A stretch of DNA of 64,000 nt, from positions 124,001 through 188,000 of the forward strand of contig NZ_PPSL01000001.1 in NCBI RefSeq assembly GCF_002954265.1. Reading direction: 5' to 3'. Shown piece by piece: positions 43,960 through 52,057 of this stretch; the first letter of the stretch is position 1, and the number at the start of each line of letters is the position of its first letter. This DNA comes from Flavipsychrobacter stenotrophus. GTDB lineage: Bacteria; Bacteroidota; Bacteroidia; Chitinophagales; Chitinophagaceae. Below the pieces are notes generated by a model that saw nothing but the letters and a program-made list of their open reading frames with translations, had not been told where the DNA came from and did not search any database. The position numbers and the translations under genes are program-made.

Positions 43960-44520
43960 ATGATATTGTATATAAAGAACATGGTCAGTTTGCGTTGTAA
44001 AATGATGGTAGCGGAAGAGTTGGTGAAAATGGGAATACAATATATAGATATAGATCTCGGTATTATTGAAATTCCAGAAGATATAACACACGATCAACGG
44101 GAACTACTGAGCGCAAACTTGCTCAGATCAGGGCTAGAATTGCTTGACGATAAAAAAAGCATTCTGATTGAAAAAATAAAAAATCTCATTATTGAAATGA
44201 TTCATTATTCCGATGAATTACCACCAATGAATTATTCCATTTATATAAGCAAAAAATTAGGCTTCGATTATACATATCTTGCTAACATATTTTCTGCGAT
44301 GAAGCATATCTCCATTCGGCAATACATAATCAACCATAAAATTGAAATGGTAAAAGAACTGCTTTTATACAACGAACTTAGCCTGACTGAAATATCCTTT
44401 AAAATGCATTACAGCAGCGTGGGGCATTTATCTAACCAATTCAAAAAGGTTACCAGCTTTTCTCCTTCTTCTTACAAGCAACTTAATCTAAAAAGAACTG
44501 TTGCACTTGAGAATGTGTGA
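43960..44520 (+). CDS. AraC-type helix-turn-helix regulator
   Basis: With the ATG at 43960 the protein has 186 residues; further in-frame starts up to 43885 add an atypical extension. The N-terminus (MILYIKNMVSLRCKMMVAEELVKMG) looks like an HMA-type beta-alpha metal-binding half, though the usual second Cys of NxCK is replaced. The C-terminal 100 residues hold two HTH units (YTYLANIFSAMKHISIRQYI, LSLTEISFKMHYSSVGHLSNQFKKVTSFSPSSYKQ). Such short AraC proteins are common in Bacteroidota accessory regions. It likely controls nearby metal or stress genes, by inference. Confidence 0.82.
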   Translation: MILYIKNMVSLRCKMMVAEELVKMGIQYIDIDLGIIEIPEDITHDQRELLSANLLRSGLELLDDKKSILIEKIKNLIIEMIHYSDELPPMNYSIYISKKLGFDYTYLANIFSAMKHISIRQYIINHKIEMVKELLLYNELSLTEISFKMHYSSVGHLSNQFKKVTSFSPSSYKQLNLKRTVALENV

Positions 44521-44583
44521 ATGATGTAACTATCGTCTCCATTTGTGTAATGCTTTATTTAGCATAAGGCATCACCTTTGTAC

Positions 44584-44601
44584 TGTGATTATTCCATCAC
44601 A
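44584..44601 (+). promoter_or_regulatory. Palindrome TGTGAT-N6-ATCACA before the His-rich gene
   Basis: Perfect six-base arms around TATTCC, ending 17 bases before the ATG at 44619. It differs from the E. coli CRP site by two bases of spacing. It could be a repressor operator over the leader. Confidence 0.45.
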
Positions 44602-44618
44602 ATATAAAAATAGATAAA

Positions 44619-44888
44619 ATGTCAAATACAACAAAAAATCCCGGAGAAGGTAATGATGAAGTTAAACAGCCAAATGCTGGTGATGTGAAAAAAAGTATTG
44701 AAAATCACAAGCAAGCAGCTCAGCATCATGAGGAAGCGGCAAAACACCACAAGCAAGCGGCAAAGCATCATGAAGAAGGTAACCATGATAGGGCTCATAC
44801 CAGTACTGTAATTGCTAATGGGCATGCCCATATGGCATCTGAAAAACAAACAGATGATGCAAAGCATCACGCAGTAAACAGTAAGTAG
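44619..44888 (+). CDS. His-rich small protein
   Basis: An 89-residue hydrophilic protein with 16 or more histidines in repeated HH-EAAKHH-QAAKHH steps (about residues 29-53), and an acidic start. There is no signal peptide. The repeat suits binding of divalent metals such as Ni, Zn or Cu. It is found here among other metal-related genes. Similar small proteins occur in Bacteroidota stress islands, without known function. A strong terminator follows. Confidence 0.72.
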   Translation: MSNTTKNPGEGNDEVKQPNAGDVKKSIENHKQAAQHHEEAAKHHKQAAKHHEEGNHDRAHTSTVIANGHAHMASEKQTDDAKHHAVNSK

Positions 44889-44910
44889 GAATTTAGCAAA
44901 AGTCTTTAGA

Positions 44911-44950
44911 AAGTACTGTTTAGAAGGTTTCTAAACAGTACTTTTTTTAA
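44911..44950 (+). terminator. Terminator after the His-rich gene
   Basis: A perfect 15-bp stem AAGTACTGTTTAGAA/TTCTAAACAGTACTT with a three-base loop, running into seven T. Confidence 0.88.
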
Positions 44951-45451
44951 TTGTAAAATTATTTTCGCTAAATGGAAATTTCATGAAGTGTATCATCTAT
45001 ATTGGCATGATTGTCGCACGTTGTACTATTATATCTTTTATACCTCAGGCATTAAAGACTATTTAACACTAAGGATACTTCAGCTATATACACAACTATG
45101 TATTCTCTTTTCACATTTGACTCCCTCATTTGGCTCGTATTAGAAAAAGTCCCTGCAAAAGTTCGGGTTGTCAATGTCAAGAAAACGACAAACAATTCAA
45201 TAAATGACTAGAAACTTCTCCCTGTAATTACCTCATTCAGAAGAAACACTTCGCAGGTCTATTGTAAAAACTATTAGTTACAGAGTTATTATTCTAATTC
45301 TTGATTTTGTGTCCATTTAAAGGCACGATTATTTAATAGTATTTCAATGCAAAACAATGCCCTATGAAATACAATTCTTGTGCTAACTTATTTTGGGGTA
45401 TCGCTTACGAACCTCAAATATTAAAAGACACAATTTCTGTAAAATACTTGT
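44951..45451. other. Gap with no convincing gene
   Basis: AT-rich sequence. A 45-codon frame from the ATG at 45364 overlaps the next gene's start and resembles nothing known. No palindrome or repeat of note was seen. Confidence 0.5.
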
Positions 45452-45721
45452 ATGAGCAATATAAGAGATGTCCATTTGAAAATAAAAGAATTAAGCAGTA
45501 ACAACCCTGATGGCCATCGGCATATACGTGTAAATCAATTTGTCAAAGAATTGAACAGTACTATTTATGAGCTTCAATCGTTTCTTGACGCTTTATATTC
45601 CACTGCTTTTATAGATTATTACAAAGGGTGCAAAGATGTAATAGCCCTAACGGAAACAGGAAAAAATGGTGAAATTCCACTACATAGTGGACATGGGGAT
45701 AGCACACAGTATCGTACCTGA
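45452..45721 (+). CDS. Small protein of unknown function
   Basis: An 89-residue protein (MSNIRDVHLKIKELSSNN start). The composition is ordinary for a soluble protein: a helical core VNQFVKELNSTIYELQSFLDALYS, then a Gly/His-rich end. No family is recognised; the start is the first ATG after a long AT-rich leader. Confidence 0.55.
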   Translation: MSNIRDVHLKIKELSSNNPDGHRHIRVNQFVKELNSTIYELQSFLDALYSTAFIDYYKGCKDVIALTETGKNGEIPLHSGHGDSTQYRT

Positions 45722-45841
45722 ATTTTTTTTTCCAATCTTGATGTGGGAATAATGTAATTTATTCACAAATTTATGTAATATATGTAGCTATTTCGTTACT
45801 TACCTTTGCCTTGTAATTATCAATTCAAAATTTTAATAAAA

Positions 45842-46129
45842 ATGAAAACAACTCAAAATATCCATTCCAGTCAACAATCTATTAGCAAGTCGAATCAACC
45901 ATCATTTGGCAAAGAAAGAGAAGACCCACAAATAAAACCAGAGAATCCGCTTCCAAATAAACCAACAACCCCTGCAAAGCCTGATGAAAATCCCGACCCC
46001 ACCAAACGAAGACCCGGAGTTAACGAACCCGAAAAAAACGACCCTACAAGAATTGAAGAACCAGAAAAAACAGACCCCACCCGCATTGATGAACCACTTC
46101 CAACCAAACCTGAACCACCAAAACAATAA
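45842..46129 (+). CDS. Proline-rich repeat protein
   Basis: With the ATG at 45842 the protein has 95 residues, mostly disordered. It has P-x-KP steps and a doubled EPEK-(N/T)DPTRI(E/D)EP unit (about residues 61-85). It is similar in style to the 56-residue protein at 41841. No family function is known. It begins a run of small stress-type genes (DUF6496, dodecins). Confidence 0.6.
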   Translation: MKTTQNIHSSQQSISKSNQPSFGKEREDPQIKPENPLPNKPTTPAKPDENPDPTKRRPGVNEPEKNDPTRIEEPEKTDPTRIDEPLPTKPEPPKQ

Positions 46130-46157
46130 ATAGAACAATTTCTTAAAATAAATAATT

Positions 46158-46343
46158 ATGGCTAAATATTCCAAAATAGCTCAGGACAAAATTGAAGAGG
46201 TGATGCATGAATTTAAGTATGGAGAATTAAAATCGGGTAAAGGCGGTCAAGGCGGAAAAGTAAAAATTCGCAAGCAGGCAATAGCCATCGGTATAAGTGA
46301 AGCGAGAGAAGCAGGAACAAAAGTTCCCCCAAAAAAAAGTTAA
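46158..46343 (+). CDS. DUF6496 family small basic protein
   Basis: A 61-residue protein: an IEEVMHEFKYGELKSG helix followed by KGGQGGKVKIRKQAIAIGISEAREAG-KVP. This is the DUF6496 signature, shared with KGG-type stress proteins. It is probably nucleic-acid or envelope associated; the role is unknown. Its last 45 bases recur as a fragment at 46709-46753, showing that the end of this gene was included in a tandem duplication. Confidence 0.8.
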   Translation: MAKYSKIAQDKIEEVMHEFKYGELKSGKGGQGGKVKIRKQAIAIGISEAREAGTKVPPKKS

Positions 46344-47000
46344 TCAAAAAGTAATTAAACAATTTCTAAAAACAAATAACTATGGCACTATTAAAAGTAA
46401 TCGAACTCTTAGCTGAGTCAAAAAAAAGTTGGGAAGATGCAACACAAAATGCAGTTACCGAAGCATCTAAATCTATTCGCAACATACGATCTGTGTATAT
46501 AGAAAATTTAACAGCCGAAGTGGATAAAGGAAAAATTACACATTGGAGGCTAAACTGTAAAATAACTTTCGAAAAAAAATAACGCGATGTCAATCTTGTA
46601 GAATTTATAATGGCATTGTTATTTTCTTTGTTTTTTTCATCAGGGGATAGAAAAGGTGACTCTTTAATGCCATTAGGAATATTTTTCTACAATAGCCACC
46701 TTACTGAGTGAAGCGCGGGAAGCAGGAGCAAAAGTTCCGAAGGAAAAAAGTTAATTAAAAAGTAATCAAACAATTTATAAAATCAAATAACTATGGCACT
46801 ATTAAAAGTAATCGAACTCTTAGCCGAGTCAAAAAAAAGTTGGGAAGATGCAACACAAAATGCAGTTACCGAAGCATCTAAAACTATACGTAACATACGC
46901 TCCGTGTATGTAAAAAATTTAACAGCCGAAGTGAATAAGGATAAAATTACACACTGGAGGTTGGACTGTAAAATAACTTTTGAGGTGGATGGAAACAATT
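46300..47000 (+). repeat. Tandem duplication, offset 411 bases
   Basis: Bases about 46300-46580 (end of the DUF6496 gene, spacer and first dodecin gene) match about 46709-46990. The second unit therefore carries only the tail of DUF6496 plus a complete second dodecin gene. Identity is high by eye, with changes concentrated at the dodecin C-terminus. Confidence 0.85.
46382..46582 (+). CDS. Dodecin, copy 1
   Basis: A 66-residue protein with the full dodecin pattern: LLKVIELLAESKKSWEDATQNAVTEASKSIRNIRSVYI, then ITHWRLNCKITFE. Dodecins form twelve-subunit shells that store flavins or bind CoA; W22-type and K-rich positions here suggest flavin binding is possible. It is duplicated at 46793. Confidence 0.92.
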   Translation: MALLKVIELLAESKKSWEDATQNAVTEASKSIRNIRSVYIENLTAEVDKGKITHWRLNCKITFEKK

Positions 47001-47002
47001 GA
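46793..47002 (+). CDS. Dodecin, copy 2
   Basis: A 69-residue paralogue of the preceding gene, with the same first 30 residues. Substitutions are mild (S to T, I to V, N to D) and it ends FEVDGNN, which is closer to typical dodecins than the EKK end of copy 1. The retained frame shows selection or recency. The two may form mixed shells. Confidence 0.92.
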   Translation: MALLKVIELLAESKKSWEDATQNAVTEASKTIRNIRSVYVKNLTAEVNKDKITHWRLDCKITFEVDGNN

Positions 47003-47208
47003 AATTAGTATTCCAGCAATGCCCATAAAGTAAATCATTTCACCAGGCAGCTAACGCATTTAGAAAAACAATATACTACTTAAAAAACGCAGCACTTGAA
47101 AATGTGTGAATCCTGCAACTTATTTCTAAACTTCTACAACACTTATCATTTTAAGAGCATCTACCTTTACGTCGTAACAATTCAGTTACAAACTAAAATT
47201 ATAAAAAA

Positions 47209-47535
47209 ATGGAAAATAAAAAAATTGAAAGCTGCATTGATGCTTGCGAAACATGTGCAGAGGCATGTGAAACTTGCTCAACAGAAAACAAAGGCAAAGC
47301 AGGAATGGAACATTCCGAAAAACTTTGCATCGCTTGTGCTGAAGCTTGCAACGCTTTAGTTGCTGCAAGTAAAACCAATTCGAACCTTGATGCTCTTTGC
47401 AAAAAATGCAAAGACGCGTGTGATGCTTGTGCAACTGAATGTGAAAAACATTCTGACATGAAACATTGCAAAGAATGTGCAGATGCTTGTCGCAAATGTG
47501 CAGCAGAATGTAAATCTATGCTTGCAGTAGCATAA
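47209..47535 (+). CDS. Four-helix-bundle Cys-rich copper-storage-like protein (DUF326), third member
   Basis: A 108-residue protein with Cys spaced along four helices (CIDACETCAEACETC, CIACAEACNALV, CKKCKDACDACATEC, CKECADACRKCAAEC). It is the same family and length as the duplicated genes at 40498 and 54756 but clearly older in divergence. It likely binds Cu(I) in the cytosol. It is followed by a DUF5676-like fragment, a Met/Cys-rich lipoprotein and a CopZ-like gene, making a coherent copper-handling group. Confidence 0.87.
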   Translation: MENKKIESCIDACETCAEACETCSTENKGKAGMEHSEKLCIACAEACNALVAASKTNSNLDALCKKCKDACDACATECEKHSDMKHCKECADACRKCAAECKSMLAVA

Positions 47536-47658
47536 TTAAATCGCAACCACTATTACAAGAAATGTTGGTTTTTTTTTCGCAAGATATAAATTTGTGCTTG
47601 TAAGTGCTAACGCATTTGCACTGAAGTGTAGAAAATTCGGTTTGGTTGTGCATTGATC

Positions 47659-47856
47659 ATGCTCATTTTAGGACATGACAGTTCAGTAAAGTTTTTCAAC
47701 ACATTGCTTCATGGCTTAGATGTTACTTCAATAATCCGAATGGATATTTCACCTGTAGAAGAAATTTTAGTTCTTGTGCAAACATTCATTCTTTGCTGGC
47801 TCATCGGTGTTTGCATTGCAGGTATTCACAATGTTTCGTTCAATAAAAAATCATAA
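47659..47856 (+). CDS. DUF5676-like membrane protein, N-terminally shortened
   Basis: A 65-residue protein: short hydrophobic start, then FFNTLLHGLDVTSIIRMD, then a membrane helix (EEILVLVQTFILCWLIGVCIAGI). This matches the second half of DUF5676 proteins, which normally carry another membrane helix first. In another frame just upstream ANAFALKC-like codons can be read, suggesting a slip or decay of the 5' end. It is probably a remnant or a short form. Confidence 0.55.
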   Translation: MLILGHDSSVKFFNTLLHGLDVTSIIRMDISPVEEILVLVQTFILCWLIGVCIAGIHNVSFNKKS

Positions 47857-47880
47857 ACTCAATTAATTAAAAAAATCAAA

Positions 47881-48330
47881 ATGAAAAAAATAACAACATT
47901 CTTACTTGCCGTTGCAATGATGTTTTCGTTTACGCAATGCACCAACTCTTCCGCCGATAAACTTTGCAGCAATGCAGACACCAGAGCAAAAGTAATTTCC
48001 GAACTAATGAACAACGATGCTTACATGAAAGAAGTTATGGTTGCCATGAAAACAAAACATTGCGATGCCATTGCTTCTACATCATGCGACATGATGAAAG
48101 AAGACAAAGCAATGCAAACAAAAATGATGGGTAGCATGATGGACATGTGCATGGCTGATACGGGTATGTGCAAAATGATGATGGGAAAAACGATGGACAT
48201 GTGCGACATGGATAAATCAAAATGCAGCATGATGATAGGTTCAATGAAAGAACATCCAAAAGGAACGCAGTCAATGAAAGATATGGGCATGTGCGACATG
48301 AAGGGAATGGACATGAGTAAGATGAAATAA
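47881..48330 (+). CDS. Met/Cys-rich lipoprotein, probable copper binder
   Basis: A 149-residue protein with a lipoprotein signal (MKKITTFLLAVAMMFSFTQC, lipobox ending at Cys20). From about residue 60 the chain is packed with Met and Cys in MMxxMCM, MCKMMM and MDMCDMD motifs (over 35 Met). Met- and Cys-rich outer-leaflet lipoproteins typically bind Cu(I) or Ag(I). It is encoded between a Csp-like gene and a CopZ-like gene, supporting a copper role. No named family. Confidence 0.75.
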   Translation: MKKITTFLLAVAMMFSFTQCTNSSADKLCSNADTRAKVISELMNNDAYMKEVMVAMKTKHCDAIASTSCDMMKEDKAMQTKMMGSMMDMCMADTGMCKMMMGKTMDMCDMDKSKCSMMIGSMKEHPKGTQSMKDMGMCDMKGMDMSKMK

Positions 48331-48379
48331 GTTACAACAGCATCAGAGATATTTTTGTTAAAAACTAAAATCAAACAAA

Positions 48380-48607
48380 ATGAAAAAAGAATATGAGCTA
48401 CAGGGAATGAGTTGTGGAGGTTGTGTGAGCAATGTAAAAAGGGCATTGTTACAAGTCCCTGATGTTACAGAGGCAGAAGTCCATCTGAATCCGCAAGGAG
48501 CAGTTATCACCATGAATAAATCTATTGCTGTTGACGAATTACAAACGCAACTTAAAAAAGCAGGACATTATACAATTAAGGAAATTGTTTCAAATCTATC
48601 AGCATGA
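48380..48607 (+). CDS. CopZ-like heavy-metal-associated domain protein
   Basis: A 75-residue single HMA domain with GMSCGGC (metal-binding Cys12 and Cys15) and the beta-alpha-beta rhythm VSNVKRALLQVPDVTEAEVHLNPQGAVI. Such proteins carry Cu(I) in the cytosol to P-type ATPases or regulators. No copper ATPase is within the window. The following small gene starts at an ATGA overlap with its stop. Confidence 0.9.
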   Translation: MKKEYELQGMSCGGCVSNVKRALLQVPDVTEAEVHLNPQGAVITMNKSIAVDELQTQLKKAGHYTIKEIVSNLSA

Positions 48608-48776
48608 AAAAAGTAGAAAGAAAGGCACTAAAGGAAAAACTGCTTATTGCAATTAAAAAATAATAAAGGATAACAAAGCCGACCTCACAACTAAAATTGA
48701 AAAGGCAGTTAAGAAATCCATTAAGCAAATTGTAAACAAGACGGCTAAAAAAAGTAAACCCATAATCGCAAAATAA
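48604..48776 (+). pseudogene. Lys-rich small protein gene with a one-base slip in an A-tract
   Basis: The ATG at 48604 overlaps the CopZ-like stop (ATGA). The frame reads MKKVERKALKEKLLIAIKK and then stops in a TAATAA after six A (48655-48660). With one extra A the frame continues IIKDNKADLTTKIEKAVKKS and onward to a stop at 48774-48776, giving a 57-residue Lys-rich helical protein. It is either a pseudogene, a phase-variable tract or a sequencing slip. Confidence 0.6.
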
Positions 48777-48818
48777 ATTCTAACAACAATTCAATTAACA
48801 ATTTTAAAAACAAATATT

Positions 48819-49025
48819 ATGTTCTACGATGGTTATCATGTTTGGGGAATGCACCTTGTTTGGTGGTTTGTTTGGATAATACTTCTTTTCTGGATTTTCG
48901 CAACACCGTATGATGTGCCAGGGCAGCGAAAGAAAAAAGATTCACCGCTTGACATTTTACAAAAACGATTTGCTTCAGGGCAAATCACTAACGAGGAATA
49001 TCAGGAGAAGAAAAAAATGTTGTAA
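48819..49025 (+). CDS. SHOCT-domain small membrane protein
   Basis: A 68-residue protein: one membrane helix (HLVWWFVWIILLFWIFATPY), a basic linker, then a SHOCT motif (PLDILQKRFASGQITNEEYQEKKKML). SHOCT domains are short oligomerisation modules. It is the last gene of the copper-related run on this strand. Confidence 0.85.
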   Translation: MFYDGYHVWGMHLVWWFVWIILLFWIFATPYDVPGQRKKKDSPLDILQKRFASGQITNEEYQEKKKML

Positions 49026-49088
49026 ACGATGCAGGATGCTGGGCTATCAATTTTACCACCACTTATTACCATTGCTTGTGCAGTGTCG

Positions 49089-50729
49089 TCAAAAAAGATT
49101 TTGCCTTCGCTTCTCTTGGGTAGAAACATAGCTAAAAATGGTAGCAATTCTCAAATTATGCAGCCCTGCTTCTTTTCTTGCTTGAAGAATGTCGTAATAC
49201 TTAATCAGCGTAGCAACATTACTAATGCAAAACATTGCAGTAAATTCTCTGCTGTGGGTTTTGCGGTTGTGGTTGGCTATAATGTAATCGGCTATTTTCT
49301 CTAATCGTTTCGGTGATTCCATCAACTCTTTGGTATCAATGTCCTCTACCTCTATATCAATTTCTGTAGCGGTTTCTTTCTTTTTATACCGGCCTACATA
49401 TTCCACCGAGAATTTCAGTACGTTTTCGTCTTTAATGGCATCAGTAATGACGTACTTGTGCAAACTTTCGCCAAACAGTTCTGTAGTAGTGCGTTTACCC
49501 AATTCATTTTTTACAGCATTATCGGCAAAAATGGGTGTACCAGTAAACCTAAACAACTGAATATTATTGAAGAATGCCTTAATCCGGTTGTGGGTTTCGC
49601 CGAACTGTGAACGGTGGCACTCGTCAAAAATAAAGACAATATGCTCATCTTTCAACTTCTCCATTTTATCCAAATACTGCTTTTTACTGATTGCAGTATT
49701 TAGCTTTTGAATGGTGGTTACGATCAGTTTAGTATCGTTAGAAAATTGACGTACTAATTGATTTGTGTTATTTGTACCGTCAATACACCCCTTGCTGAAG
49801 CTGTTAAATTCTTTGTTGGTTTGGTAATCCAAATCTTTTCTGTCCACCACAAACACCACTTTTTTTACCTGCGGCAGGTTCATTAATATCTGGCTGGCCT
49901 TAAATGAAGTTAAGGTCTTGCCAGAACCTGTGGTGTGCCAGATGTACCCATTTTTATTACTGTTTATTACCCGGTCAATGAGTGCTTCTACCGCAAAGAA
50001 TTGATATGGCCGAAGCACCATCAATATCTTATTAGTCTCGTTCACAACAATGTACTTGCATATCATTTTTGATATGTGGCAAGGCTCTAAAAACTCGCTG
50101 GTAAACCCGTTTAATATGTTGGTTAGCCGTTTGTTTTCTTTATCTGTCCAGTAAAACGTTTGTTTGAAAGATTGAAGACGGTTGTTGGCGTAATACTTTG
50201 TATTTACCCCGTTACTGATTACAAAAATTTGCAAGTATTGAAATAAAGCAGAGTTTGCACCGAACGAATGACGTTGGTAGCGGTTGATCTGGTTAAATGC
50301 CTCTTTCAGTTCAAGCCCTCTGCGCTTGAGTTCTATTTGTACTAATGGCAAACCGTTTATCAGTAGCGTAACATCATACCTGTTTTTATACTTGCCTTCT
50401 ATTGTTACCTGGTGTGTTACCTGAAACTGGTTTTGACACCAATGCTCGGAATTGATAAATTCAAAATAGAGGTTGTCTCCATTGTCCCGCACTATGTGCT
50501 GTTTTTCTCTGAGGGTTTTAGCTTTTTCAAATACAGATCCCTTGCTGAGAATATTTAAGACCTTTTCAAATTCCTTCTTACTAAACTGAATATTATTGTG
50601 CTTTTCTAATTGCTGTTTTAGGTTGGCAACCAACTCTTTTTCATCTTTGATAAGTATCAAACCATAACCCAACTTTGCCAGTTGAGTTACCAATTGTTCT
50701 TCTAATATTTGTTCGGGTTGTTTAGCCAT
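49089..50729 (-). pseudogene. hsdR: Type I restriction R subunit, C-terminally truncated
   Basis: 546 residues remain of a protein normally near 1000. Present: N-terminal nuclease domain (YDVTLLINGLPLVQIELKRRG), Walker A HTTGSGKTLTS, FDECHRS (DEAD box), FTGTP and the start of the second helicase domain (CISNVATLIKYYDIL, RIATIFSY). The frame ends abruptly at QEKRRQNLF, and the following DNA does not continue the helicase. No hsdM or hsdS is in the window. It overlaps the RhuM-Fic gene by eight bases. Restriction activity is presumably lost. Confidence 0.85.
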
Positions 50730-51690
50730 TATCTATTAAGTTACATATCAACGATGTCATTAGTTCCTTATCTGCCGGGTCGCTTTGCGCTACCAGTAAG
50801 GCTAATGCCGTCAATGCGTTATCGTTAATTTTTATTTCTCCATTTTTCTTGAATCGGTGTTTGTTCTTTTCAAGGAACCAGATAAAAAGGAATGCCCCAA
50901 TACGTTTGTTGCCATCACTAAATGGATGGTTTTTAATTATGAAATAGAGCAAATGTGCCGCTTGTTCTTCAATAGTAGGGTACACATATTCTCCGCCAAA
51001 AGTTTGTACTACACTATTTAATGTACCTTCAAAACTTTGGTCTTTTTCATTGCCAAATAATTCGGTTGCATCCTTTTTAGCAATTAGTTGATGCTTCAAT
51101 TCTGCAATAGCGGTTTTTGCTTCGGTATATTTTATTTCATAGGTAATATTAGCGTTTAGCGTGCCTGTTTTTAAGCTATTGCTATCAAATTGACTGAGCA
51201 ATACAAAACTCCGGGTATAACTGCTCAAAATGTCCAATAGCCCCTTTACTTCGGTAAGCTGCAAGCTATCGGTAGTGCCTGATTGCTGTATTACATTTAC
51301 TATTTGGTTAAGCTGCTCTAATCGCTGTTGATTAACGGCATAGCCTTTTACGAGATAATCCTTCAACCGTTGTGTTGCCCATTGGCGGAATTTGGTAGCT
51401 TGTGTTGAGTTAACCCTATAACCAACTGAAATTATCATATCAAGGTTATATAGGTTCATTTTTCTTATTTTCCCGTCATTGGCAACCTGTTCCAAAATGG
51501 AACAGGTTGTATCCTCTGTCAATTCACTGGCTTTATATATGTTTTGTATATGCTTTACAATGGCAGGCCGTTTAACATTAAATAGCGTTGCAATTAGGTG
51601 AGCATCCAGCCAAATACTTTCATTATCCAGTGTTACCTGAATATCCGTACCATTGTTTGTTGTATAAATATGAATTTCGCCTTTTTGCAT
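50722..51690 (-). CDS. RhuM/Fic-family protein
   Basis: A 322-residue protein. Residues about 15-115 form the RhuM/virulence domain (NESIWLDAHLIATLFNVKRPAIVKHIQNIY, NLDMIISVGYRVNS-QATKFRQWATQRLKDYL). The C-terminal half has a Fic core with HPFSDGNKRIGAF at residues 255-267, matching HPFx(D/E)GN(G/K)R. Fic enzymes transfer AMP or other groups to target proteins. RhuM-Fic genes are often embedded in type I restriction operons, as here with hsdR downstream. Confidence 0.88.
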   Translation of the reverse strand: MQKGEIHIYTTNNGTDIQVTLDNESIWLDAHLIATLFNVKRPAIVKHIQNIYKASELTEDTTCSILEQVANDGKIRKMNLYNLDMIISVGYRVNSTQATKFRQWATQRLKDYLVKGYAVNQQRLEQLNQIVNVIQQSGTTDSLQLTEVKGLLDILSSYTRSFVLLSQFDSNSLKTGTLNANITYEIKYTEAKTAIAELKHQLIAKKDATELFGNEKDQSFEGTLNSVVQTFGGEYVYPTIEEQAAHLLYFIIKNHPFSDGNKRIGAFLFIWFLEKNKHRFKKNGEIKINDNALTALALLVAQSDPADKELMTSLICNLIDNG

Positions 51691-51815
51691 CTGCTAATTT
51701 TTATTGATAAATGCTCGTTAAGTAGATTTGCTGCTATTTGATCAATCTGCAATAGTAACCTCTAAAATTATAATTATAAACTTGAAATGCGCACAGTTAA
51801 CGAGAAAATAACCGA

Positions 51816-51985
51816 TTATTTTAATCCTCTGAACATCTGGTCAATAGCCTTCTTTTTTTGTTCCAAATTAGGATGCACATAGAGATTTAATGTAGTGCTT
51901 ATGTTTGAATGCCCTAACAAAACACTTACCGTTTTATAATCACACTTACTTTCTACTATAGTTGGATTAGTTGTGTATTGTTACT
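51816..51985 (-). pseudogene. Tyrosine recombinase (integrase) C-terminal fragment
   Basis: On the minus strand, codons read SKCDYKTVSVLLGHSNIST then TLNLYVHPNLEQKKKAIDQM and a stop at 51816. This is the catalytic end of a phage-type integrase with the LLGHxxxxTT box and the nucleophile Tyr in LNLYVHP. Only about 50 codons remain; upstream sequence does not continue the domain. It is a scar of an integrative element. Confidence 0.85.
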
Positions 51986-52057
51986 TGCTGTTCGTATTCA
52001 AACCTTTGTTTGCCGATAGCCTTACTTCATTATGATGTCATAGACTTTATTTGTCTA

